Below, one piece after another: positions 1 to 5,698 of a stretch of 9,152 nucleotides of DNA. The stretch is taken from positions 1 through 9,152 of the forward strand of contig CALIJH010000168.1 in assembly GCA_938017765.1 (NCBI GenBank). The letters are read 5' to 3'. The stretch comes from an uncultured Leptotrichia sp. GTDB taxonomy: Bacteria > Fusobacteriota > Fusobacteriia > Fusobacteriales > Leptotrichiaceae. Below the pieces are notes generated by a model, which ran no database searches, was not told the DNA's origin, and saw nothing but the letters and a program-made list of their open reading frames with translations. Numbering within the stretch: the first letter of the stretch is position 1; each line of letters starts with the position of its first letter. The position numbers and the translations under genes are program-made.

Positions 1-2
1 TT

Positions 3-500
3 TCCTATATAGAAGGAGATGATGACGGTTATGCCAATCTAAACGGAATTTCAAATAATAATAACTTAAAAAAAATTGCCATAGTAGGTTTGATAATGGG
101 GTTACCTCTAATAAGTTTTATAGCAATTATATTCTTTATTATACAACCTTATTTTTTACAGGCATATTTAAATAAAAATCTTGATTTGAAAGGAACTTAT
201 GAATATTCTTCCAGAATTTCCATAGATAATAGACTTAGAATAATTTTACCGGGAATACTCATTTTTATTCCAACGGTAATCATAGTATCCATAATTCTCG
301 TAATATTTCAGCAAATGGGAGGACTTCAAATAGGAGGAATTATTGTAGGATTGCTGATTGCAATTTTATCACTTTTCTCCCGTATACTATTTTCTATAAT
401 TTATTTGAACGTAAAATATATGGATGAAGAAAACTCAGGCAGTTATGATAATAGAAATATAACTGACGAAAATGCCATTGATTATAATAAAGATAAATAA
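3..500 (+). CDS. Integral membrane protein of unknown function, C-terminal part
   Basis: The reading frame is open from base 3 to a TAA at 498-500 and has no start in view, so the gene begins before the window. An internal TTG at 90 is in frame but has no special support, and the residues upstream of it (acidic, then Asn-rich) read as coding. The visible 165 residues hold three strongly hydrophobic stretches, at about residues 25-50, 80-103 and 110-137. A polar linker rich in Lys, Asp and Tyr lies between the first two, and the tail is acidic and hydrophilic. The last hydrophobic segment runs into IYLNVKYMDEE, a layout seen in several poorly characterised bacterial membrane domain families, but I do not recognise the family. 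It is probably a multi-pass inner-membrane protein. Base composition matches its neighbours. Confidence 0.75.
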   Translation, partial: SYIEGDDDGYANLNGISNNNNLKKIAIVGLIMGLPLISFIAIIFFIIQPYFLQAYLNKNLDLKGTYEYSSRISIDNRLRIILPGILIFIPTVIIVSIILVIFQQMGGLQIGGIIVGLLIAILSLFSRILFSIIYLNVKYMDEENSGSYDNRNITDENAIDYNKDK

Positions 501-511
501 AAAATAAATCA

Positions 512-577
512 GAACTGTTTTTAGAATTGAAAAATATAATTTATATATTGTTATAATTTTTTGTTCTAAAACAGTTC
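512..577. repeat. Inverted repeat flanking the rarA promoter
   Basis: The left arm 512-526 (GAACTGTTTTTAGAA) pairs with the right arm 564-577 (TTCTAAAACAGTTC), leaving one unpaired T, across a 37-base AT-rich loop. It begins 11 bases after the stop of the upstream membrane-protein gene. The right arm is followed by a T-rich but interrupted stretch, so it may act as a terminator for that gene. The loop also carries a good promoter (527-557), so the arms could instead be protein-binding sites. The long loop weakens the pure terminator reading. Confidence 0.6.
527..557 (+). promoter_or_regulatory. Probable rarA promoter (TTGAAA / TGT-TATAAT)
   Basis: A -35-like TTGAAA at 527-532 and a perfect TATAAT at 552-557 are separated by 19 bases. 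The -10 is preceded directly by TGT, forming an extended -10, which compensates for the long spacer. Transcription would start near 564, at the first base of the right arm of the flanking inverted repeat. That leaves a leader of about 70 bases before the rarA ATG at 634. Confidence 0.5.
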
Positions 578-633
578 ATTTTAATATTTTATAAGAGATA
601 ACAATTTTATAAAAATAATAATTGGAGATAAAA

Positions 634-1879
634 ATGAATTTATTTGAGAATTTATATGAAGAGAAAAAACCTTTAGCTTTCAGATATAGACCTAAAGATT
701 TGGAAGATTTTTACGGTCAGGAGAAACTTGTGGGCGAAAAAGGAATACTGAAAAAGATTATTGAAAAAGGAACTTTTATGAATTCAATATTCTGGGGGGC
801 TCCCGGCACAGGAAAAACTACTCTCGCAGAAATTATCGCAAATAAAATGAATTATAATTATGAATATCTGAATGCCATAAAGTCTTCCGTTTCGGATATT
901 AAAGAATTATCCGAAAGAGCAAAAAGAATATTTGGGATTGAGGGAAAACAGACATTACTTTTTTTTGACCATCCTCTTTGTGGATGAGGTACACCGGTGG
1001 AACCGTGCGCAGCAAGATGCACTGCTCCCGTGGGTTGAAAACGGTACCGTGATCTTTATCGGTGCAACAACCGAAAATCCCTATTATAGTCTGAATAATG
1101 CCTTACTCTCCAGATGTCTTGCTTTTGAGTTTAAGAAACTGAATGAAGAAGATTTGTTTAAAATTTTGCAAAATATAAATGAAAAAGAAAAATTTGATTT
1201 TTCCGAAGAAATTCTCAAATATATTTCCAAAATAATCGAGGGAGATGCAAGACAGGCAATAAATATACTCGAACTGCTTTCAAATACTGGTGTAAATTTT
1301 ACTCTTGATGAAGTAAAAGAAGTGCTGAATACAAAAAAATCATATCATAAGACCGAAGACAAATATGACACTATTTCCGCAATGATAAAAAGTATAAGGG
1401 GGAGCGACCCTGATGCTGCAGTTTACTGGATAGCAAAAATGCTGTCGGGAGGAGAAGACCCAATGTATCTGGCAAGGAGACTCGTAATACTGTCATCGGA
1501 AGATATAGGACTGGCAAATCCGCAGGCTTTACCTATAGCGGTGGCAGGAATGCAGGCTGTAAAGGAGATAGGAATGCCCGAAGCGAGAATAATCTTATCC
1601 GAAGTGGCTATCTATCTTGCACTTTCTCCTAAGAGTAATTCTGCATATTTGGCGATAGATAATGCTATTGGACATATAGAAAATAATAAAATTCAGGATG
1701 TTCCTAAACATCTGACAAAATTAGGTGCCAAAGATTACAAATATCCACATTCTTATCCTGAACACTTTGTAGTACAGGACTATATGGCTGAAAAAATAAA
1801 ATTTTATGAACACGGGGATAATAAATTTGAAAATATTGCAAACGAAAGAATGGAAAAACTGTGGAAAAATAAAAAATGA
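634..1879 (+). pseudogene. rarA: RarA/MgsA replication-associated AAA+ ATPase, frameshifted
   Basis: RarA (MgsA) is a DNA-dependent AAA+ ATPase of the clamp-loader type that acts at stalled replication forks. ATG 634 is chosen over the in-frame TTG at 622 because GGAG at 624-627 lies six bases before it. The first frame reads an N-terminal RYRPKDLEDFYGQ motif and Walker A (GAPGTGKT), then QTLLFFD, and ends early at TGA 985-987, giving about 117 residues. The other 303 or so residues are in the next frame from 968. They hold Walker B (ILFVDE), HRWN, sensor 1 (GATTEN), the arginine-finger region (ALLSRC), the sensor 2 region (GDARQAINILE) and the C-terminal domain (SEDIGLANP, YKYPHSYPEHFV), ending at TAA 1877-1879. 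The TTG at 932 that opens the second frame is not a credible start, because residues before 968 there are out of register. Removing one base would give about 414 residues, a normal family length. Family identity is near certain; whether a full protein is made is not. Confidence 0.88.
968..1081 (+). other. High-GC foreign-looking patch inside rarA
   Basis: By hand count this 114-base stretch has 61 G+C (54%). The first 114 bases of the gene have 35 (31%) and the 114 bases just after the patch have 28 (25%). It uses codons uncommon around it (CGG, CGT, GCG, CCG, CTC, ACC, ATC). It encodes RarA residues from the strand before Walker B to just past sensor 1 (TILFVDEVHRWN to GATTENP), all in good family agreement. 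The right edge returns smoothly to AT-rich RarA sequence. The left edge is faulty: it repeats the Walker B strand and shifts the frame. It looks like replacement of the native segment by a homologous segment from a higher-GC source, or a chimeric assembly. Confidence 0.75.
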
Positions 1880-2110
1880 GAATATTTATTTGTAATATTT
1901 AAAACCGTTTTGCAAGTCTATTTAAAATTTTACAGTAAAAATATATAGTGAACATTGGAGAAAATAAATTGTTTTAAGTCTTTAAGCGAGTTTTTATTTT
2001 CTCGGGAATGAACAGATATTTCTATCAGCAAAATTTTTTTAGAGTAAGACAAAAGCGATTTTAAAGTCTGTAAATAAACGTTCTCATTATATTAATTATT
2101 TTATGACAAT
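1880..2110. other. Convergent intergenic region after rarA
   Basis: This 231-base AT-rich gap separates the 3' ends of rarA (plus) and the small DUF1439-like gene (minus). It holds no convincing ORF. Its best structure is the 11-bp inverted repeat at 1958-2003. A weaker interrupted hairpin lies at about 2048-2070, where AGAC and GTCT arms enclose AAAA and TTTT. Neither is followed by a clean T-run in the required direction, so termination of both genes is plausible here but not clearly placed. Confidence 0.5.
1958..2003. repeat. 11-bp perfect inverted repeat, possible bidirectional terminator
   Basis: The arm GAGAAAATAAA at 1958-1968 is the exact reverse complement of TTTATTTTCTC at 1993-2003, with a 24-base spacer. 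It lies between two converging genes, where shared terminators are common. The stem is AT-rich and is not followed by a T-tract on either strand, so it is not a canonical Rho-independent terminator. Confidence 0.35.
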
Positions 2111-2620
2111 TTATTTTATAACGACGATTTTATTATTTTCAATTTTTATATCTTTTATCATCTGAAATTTCTCAATTTGTTTCAGGTCTATCAGCTCCTT
2201 TTTTTCGAGCTGACTGAAAGCAAAGTTTAAAGCAGTTCTTATAATAGGTTTTTTATCCATATCAATTTCTTTGTCTTCTTTTGTAACTTTTATAAGTTTA
2301 AAATCGTCAAGATAAAGTTTTGCGTCCATTAAATCGTATTTTATATCTGTTTCAAAAGTCATTGTTCCGCTTATTTTATCGTTAAGTGCGTCGTTCAGAT
2401 ATTCTACTTCTATTATCATTTTGTTATTTTCAAAATGGGTTTTAGGATTGTAAAGTTTTATTTTTCCGAAAGGATAAGATTTTTCCATAGGAAATTTGGA
2501 CTTTACGGCAGTCTGCACCATTGAATCGGGTATCTGCACCTGATTCTGAAAATATAAATACGTTCCTCCGCCTACGCCTAAGACTATCAGGAACATCAGT
2601 AATCTGAAAAAATGTTTCAT
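2111..2620 (-). CDS. Small exported or membrane-anchored protein, DUF1439-like
   Basis: This 169-residue protein has a short basic N-terminus (MKHFFR) and a hydrophobic Gly-rich stretch at about residues 7-24. That stretch is a signal peptide or single membrane anchor. There is no lipobox cysteine, so it is not an obvious lipoprotein. The rest is soluble and rich in Lys, Asp and Glu. An early IPDSMVQTAVKSKFP region is followed by alternating beta-like segments, then an amphipathic RTALNFAFSQLEKKELIDL helix and a final beta-like IKIENNKIVVI. This order resembles DUF1439 (YceB-type) proteins, whose function is unknown; the assignment is from pattern, not alignment. The start at 2620 is supported by AGAGGTG four bases upstream on the minus strand. 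It stands alone, converging on rarA and diverging from rapZ. No minus-strand promoter is clear. Confidence 0.72.
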   Translation of the reverse strand: MKHFFRLLMFLIVLGVGGGTYLYFQNQVQIPDSMVQTAVKSKFPMEKSYPFGKIKLYNPKTHFENNKMIIEVEYLNDALNDKISGTMTFETDIKYDLMDAKLYLDDFKLIKVTKEDKEIDMDKKPIIRTALNFAFSQLEKKELIDLKQIEKFQMIKDIKIENNKIVVIK

Positions 2621-2734
2621 AATTCACCTCTTAAAATGTATGATATGGCTTAATATTAACATTAAAAACTTTTAATAAACTTAGAAAATGTATAAAAATA
2701 ACGGTCTGGATAATATAAAATTTTGTAATATTTT

Positions 2735-2752
2735 TTTGTAAGAATTTACAAA
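2735..2752. promoter_or_regulatory. 18-bp dyad over the rapZ -35 region, candidate operator
   Basis: TTTGTAA (2735-2741) and TTACAAA (2746-2752) are perfect inverted arms around a four-base GAAT centre. The left arm includes the -35-like TTGTAA, and the right arm ends just before the TG of the extended -10. A bound protein would therefore be expected to repress. The 7-4-7 geometry is that of Rex redox-regulator sites, but the arm sequence differs from the Rex consensus (TTGTGAA) at three of seven positions, so I do not assign it. Confidence 0.35.
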
Positions 2753-2765
2753 TATGTGATATAAT
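2736..2765 (+). promoter_or_regulatory. Probable promoter of rapZ-uvrC
   Basis: A perfect TATAAT at 2760-2765 is preceded by TGA (extended -10). A weak -35, TTGTAA at 2736-2741, lies 18 bases upstream. Transcription would begin near 2772 and leave a leader of about 160 bases before the ATG at 2932. It is the best plus-strand promoter in the divergent region and would serve both rapZ and the closely spaced uvrC. Confidence 0.55.
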
Positions 2766-2917
2766 AAATAGGTAAATATAAAGTTATTAAAACTAAAATT
2801 TTATTATTATATAAGTTCAAGTAATAAATTCAAATAATATAAATTTAAAAATATAGAAAAAGAGGATTTTTTACTCCGCCTCTATTATGTATATAATAAG
2901 TGTAATTTGTAAAATAT

Positions 2918-2926
2918 GGAAGGTGA
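2918..2926 (+). promoter_or_regulatory. Ribosome binding site fixing the rapZ start
   Basis: GGAAGGTGA at 2918-2926 contains AGGTG with six bases before ATG 2932. The earlier in-frame ATG at 2887 has no such site at proper distance; the nearest purine-rich AGAGG, at 2861-2865, is more than 20 bases away. This favours the shorter 293-residue RapZ. Confidence 0.7.
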
Positions 2927-2931
2927 AGTTT

Positions 2932-3813
2932 ATGAAAGAAGAATGGAAAAAAGAACTTGTCATAATAACAGGAATGAGCGGTGCAGGAAAGTCTGAAGCA
3001 ATGGACTTTTTTGAAGATAGAGGTTATTTTTGTATTGATAATTTTCCTATAAATTTATTTCAATATCTGAACGAAATATTTATAAGCAGTGAAAAAAGGG
3101 ATAAGGTCGCCGTAGCTATAGATATAAGAAATCAGGAATTTATGAGTCAGTTTAATAAACAGCTGAAACTTCTGAATGATCTCAAAATAGACTATACCAT
3201 AATTTACCTTGATGCAAGGACATCTGTGCTTCTCAGCAGATACGAGCTTTCAAGAAGAAAACACCCTTTAAATCTCCATGATACTTTGCTGGAAAATATA
3301 GAAGAAGAAAGAAAACTTATCAAAAATTTTATGCTGAAAGCAGATATTGTAATTGATACAAGCTCAACTACAATAAAAGAATTTCAGGAGATTTTACAAA
3401 AAGAGTTTTCAGGAAAAATGAGTAAATTAAGCATAAATTTTACTTCTTTCGGTTTTAAATACGGAATACCTCTGGATATGCACCTTATGTTTGATTTGAG
3501 ATTTTTGCCTAATCCTTATTATATAGAAAATTTAAAGAAAAAAACCGGAAATCATCCTGATGTGAGCAATTATGTAATGGAGCTGAATGAAAGTAAGGAA
3601 TTTTATAAAATACTTTATGATATGCTTGTTTATCTGATTCCTAAATATGAAAAAGACGGGAAATCCCATTTGAGAATAGGAATAGGATGTTCAGGAGGTC
3701 AGCATCGTTCGGCAGCTTTTGTAAATAAACTTTATGAAGATTTATCGAAAAGATTTGATTATAAAATTACTAAATTTCATAGGGAAATAGGAGATGAACT
3801 TGAAATTAAATAA
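2932..3813 (+). CDS. rapZ: RapZ/YvcJ nucleotide-binding adaptor protein
   Basis: RapZ (YvcJ in Bacillus) is a cytoplasmic P-loop NTP-binding protein. In enterobacteria it binds small RNAs that control glucosamine-6-phosphate synthase; outside that group the role is less clear. The 293-residue product is close to the usual family length. Visible motifs are Walker A GMSGAGKS (14-21), CIDNFP (34-39), YLDA (92-95), RRKHPL (108-113), SFGFKYGIP (172-180), DLRFLPNPYY (188-197), the C-terminal signature GCSGGQHRS (252-260) and HRE (283-285). The start at 2932 is chosen from its ribosome binding site; an in-frame ATG at 2887 would add 15 non-conserved residues. uvrC follows after 24 bases, so the two are very likely co-transcribed. 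The Bacillus-type partners yvcK and whiA are not adjacent here, although uvrC-rapZ proximity is known from Actinobacteria. Confidence 0.96.
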   Translation: MKEEWKKELVIITGMSGAGKSEAMDFFEDRGYFCIDNFPINLFQYLNEIFISSEKRDKVAVAIDIRNQEFMSQFNKQLKLLNDLKIDYTIIYLDARTSVLLSRYELSRRKHPLNLHDTLLENIEEERKLIKNFMLKADIVIDTSSTTIKEFQEILQKEFSGKMSKLSINFTSFGFKYGIPLDMHLMFDLRFLPNPYYIENLKKKTGNHPDVSNYVMELNESKEFYKILYDMLVYLIPKYEKDGKSHLRIGIGCSGGQHRSAAFVNKLYEDLSKRFDYKITKFHREIGDELEIK

Positions 3814-3837
3814 TCTCTTTAAAAAAAAGAGGAAAAA

Positions 3838-5619
3838 ATGGACAAAAAAAACCCGCCGATAGAATATAAAAATATACCTGACAGCCCCGGCGTTTATCTG
3901 ATGAAAAATCAGAGCGGGAAAATAATATATGTAGGAAAAGCTAAAAATCTTAAAAACAGAGTGTCCTCATATTTTAAAAATATAAATTCACATAATGTGA
4001 AAACACTGGAGCTTGTCAAAAATATTGCAGATATAGAATTTTTTATATGTAATACCGAAGTAGAGGCTCTTATTCTTGAAAATAATCTTATAAAAATGCA
4101 TAGACCTAAGTATAATATTTTGTTGAAAGATGAAAAAACTTATCCATATATAAAATTTACAAAAGAAAGATTTCCAAGAATTGAAATAGTAAGAAGTACA
4201 AAAAAATTAAATGAAAAAGCCGATTATTTTGGACCGTATCCTACGGGCATATTTTTTGCAGTAAAGACCCTGCTGAGGATATTCCCTGTTAGGGACTGTC
4301 ATAGAAGTATGGATAAATATACGAGTCCATGCCTGAAATTTTATATGAATACATGTACGGCACCATGTAAATATAAAGATATTGAAGAAGAATATAATGA
4401 AAACGTGGAAAATTTTAAAAATTTTCTGAAAGGTCAGAGGACGGAAATATTTGAAATACTTGAAAGAAGAATGAAAAAGTTCAGTGATAATATGGAGTTT
4501 GAAAGAGCCATTGCCGAAAGAAATAAAATTGAGTCACTCAAGAAACTGCTGCAAACTCAGATTATAGAATACAGTAAAGAAATAGATGAAGATGTTTTTG
4601 TGTTTGAAGAAACAAATGACATTGTATTTTTATGTGTACTGAATATAAGAGAAGGAAAAGTCATAAGTAAAAATCATATAAAAATTTCCCTTGAAAGAAG
4701 CCATGAGGATAATTTATTTGAAAGACTTGTAACATCTTATTATGAAAAAAGAAATATTCCTAAAAATATGATATGTGATGTAGAATATGAGAAAAATGAA
4801 AATCTGATAAAACAGTGGGCTGAAATTGAAAAAAGAAAAGATATTAAATTACATTTTCCAAAAATAAACAGTAGACGGAGACAACTGTTAGAAATGGGAT
4901 ATTTGAACTTGAAAGAAGAAGTTGAAAAACACTTCAGACAAAAAAAAGTTATTCAGGAGGGGTTGCAAAAATTGAAAATCGAGTTACAATTAAAAAGACA
5001 GCCTTTGAGGATAGAATGTTTTGATATTTCAAATATTCAGGGGAAGGACGCTGTGGCTGCGATGACTGTGGCAATAAACGGGGAAGTTGAACCGAGAGAA
5101 TACAGACATTTTAAAATAACAGTTAAAGATACTCCCGATGATTTTCTAATGATGAGAGAAGCTTTGACAAGAAGATATTCAAAATTATCACAGGAAGAAT
5201 TTCCGGATTTGATACTTATAGACGGGGGTAAAGGTCAGCTGGGAATAGCTGTAGACGTACTCGAAAGTTTAGGAAAAATAGAACATACAGACATTATAAG
5301 TATCGCTAAAAGAGAAGAAGAAATTTTTAAAAGCTATGAAAGTGAACCGTATATATTTGAAAAAACCGATGAAACTCTTAAAATCTTACAGAGATTAAGG
5401 GATGAAGCCCATAGATTTGGAATAACTCATCACAGAAAACTCAGAAGTAAAAGAAATATAAAAAGTGCATTGGATAATATAGTCGGAATAGGACCGAAAA
5501 GAAAAAAAGAATTAATAAAAAAATTTGGCACAATAGCGAATATAAGAAATGCCGAAATAGAGGAATTGACTGAAATAGTACCTGAAAAAATTGCAGTTTC
5601 CATAAAAGAAATGTTATAG
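3838..5619 (+). CDS. uvrC: UvrABC excinuclease subunit C
   Basis: UvrC makes both incisions, 3' then 5', around a DNA lesion marked by UvrA and UvrB in nucleotide excision repair. The 593-residue protein is full length. The N-terminal GIY-YIG nuclease covers about residues 13-92, with Tyr31, Arg41 and Glu81 at positions matching the catalytic residues of Thermotoga UvrC. Cys154, 165, 173 and 177 match the cysteines that bind an iron-sulfur cluster in E. coli UvrC. A UVR motif that contacts UvrB lies at about 203-237. The RNase H-like nuclease shows Asp396 (ECFDIS), Asp462 (LIDGGKGQ) and His525 (RDEAHRF). A helix-hairpin-helix DNA-binding region (IVGIGPKRKKELIKKFG) is at about 548-592. AAGAGG before ATG 3838 serves as ribosome binding site, partly inside a small hairpin. 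It is the second gene of a unit with rapZ. Confidence 0.98.
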   Translation: MDKKNPPIEYKNIPDSPGVYLMKNQSGKIIYVGKAKNLKNRVSSYFKNINSHNVKTLELVKNIADIEFFICNTEVEALILENNLIKMHRPKYNILLKDEKTYPYIKFTKERFPRIEIVRSTKKLNEKADYFGPYPTGIFFAVKTLLRIFPVRDCHRSMDKYTSPCLKFYMNTCTAPCKYKDIEEEYNENVENFKNFLKGQRTEIFEILERRMKKFSDNMEFERAIAERNKIESLKKLLQTQIIEYSKEIDEDVFVFEETNDIVFLCVLNIREGKVISKNHIKISLERSHEDNLFERLVTSYYEKRNIPKNMICDVEYEKNENLIKQWAEIEKRKDIKLHFPKINSRRRQLLEMGYLNLKEEVEKHFRQKKVIQEGLQKLKIELQLKRQPLRIECFDISNIQGKDAVAAMTVAINGEVEPREYRHFKITVKDTPDDFLMMREALTRRYSKLSQEEFPDLILIDGGKGQLGIAVDVLESLGKIEHTDIISIAKREEEIFKSYESEPYIFEKTDETLKILQRLRDEAHRFGITHHRKLRSKRNIKSALDNIVGIGPKRKKELIKKFGTIANIRNAEIEELTEIVPEKIAVSIKEML

Positions 5620-5661
5620 ATTATTGGAAAAATATTTTGAAAATGAAAACTCAATTTTCTC

Positions 5662-5675
5662 TTTTAGAACAGTTC
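5662..5675. repeat. Copy of the GAAC-type motif seen near rarA
   Basis: TTTTAGAACAGTTC at 5662-5675 matches the right arm of the rarA-upstream inverted repeat (564-577) at 12 of 14 positions and contains the small palindrome GAAC-A-GTTC. It lies just upstream of the ribosome binding site of the secreted-protein gene and has no opposing arm nearby. It may be a remnant or half-site, or a chance match in AT-rich DNA. Confidence 0.35.
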
Positions 5676-5685
5676 CGCATTAGTT

Positions 5686-5692
5686 AAGGAGG
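5686..5692 (+). promoter_or_regulatory. Strong ribosome binding site for a TTG start
   Basis: AAGGAGG at 5686-5692 is a near-perfect anti-16S match and lies six bases before TTG 5699. It settles the start codon: translation from TTG gives a proper signal peptide, while the next in-frame ATG (5723) would cut that peptide off. Confidence 0.8.
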
Positions 5693-5698
5693 AAAACC

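Larger units (their letters stand above)
2621..2931. other. Divergent intergenic region between the DUF1439-like gene and rapZ
   Basis: This 311-base, very AT-rich region separates two divergent genes. It contains the rapZ promoter with an overlapping dyad (2735-2765). A 16-bp AT palindrome lies at 2661-2676 (ATTAAAA and TTTTAAT arms, two-base centre). A leader of about 160 bases precedes rapZ. Near its 3' end AGAGG at 2861-2865 can pair with CCTCT at 2879-2883 around a 13-base loop. No known riboswitch or small RNA is recognisable. Confidence 0.5.

Noticed and set aside
294..303. Degenerate second ATP site of the importer ATPase as a defect
   Set aside because: GxxGxGQ and AAQP in the second domain are normal for BmpA-type nucleoside importers, so this is not a mutation.
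932..967. A TTG start at 932 giving a separate 315-residue protein
   Set aside because: The residues before 968 in that frame are an out-of-register reading of native rarA DNA. There is no ribosome binding site, and the protein would lack Walker A. It is the second part of a broken gene.
1913..2069. Three loose copies of AAGTCTNT followed by AA in the convergent gap
   Set aside because: The shared core is only six to eight bases, spacing is irregular (about 63 and 85 bases), and AT-rich sequence makes this likely by chance.
2442..2627. Minus-strand ORF rich in arginine overlapping the DUF1439-like gene
   Set aside because: It overlaps a better supported gene on the same strand in another frame, and its Arg-rich composition is that of a shadow frame.
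2861..2883. AGAGG / CCTCT hairpin in the rapZ leader as a riboswitch or attenuator
   Set aside because: A single five-pair stem with a 13-base loop and no terminator tail or known aptamer pattern is not enough to claim regulation.
2887..2931. ATG at 2887 as the rapZ start
   Set aside because: It has no ribosome binding site at proper distance and adds 15 residues not typical of RapZ. ATG 2932 has both a good site and the right Walker A position.
5591..5620. TTGCAG and TTATAG as a promoter for the secreted-protein gene
   Set aside because: The -10 is a poor match and the site overlaps the uvrC stop; similar matches are expected by chance here.
5639..5665. Hairpin GAAAAT / ATTTTC followed by TCTTTT as a uvrC terminator
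   Set aside because: Only six, nearly all AT pairs, with a nine-base loop and a broken T-run; too weak to call in DNA of this composition.
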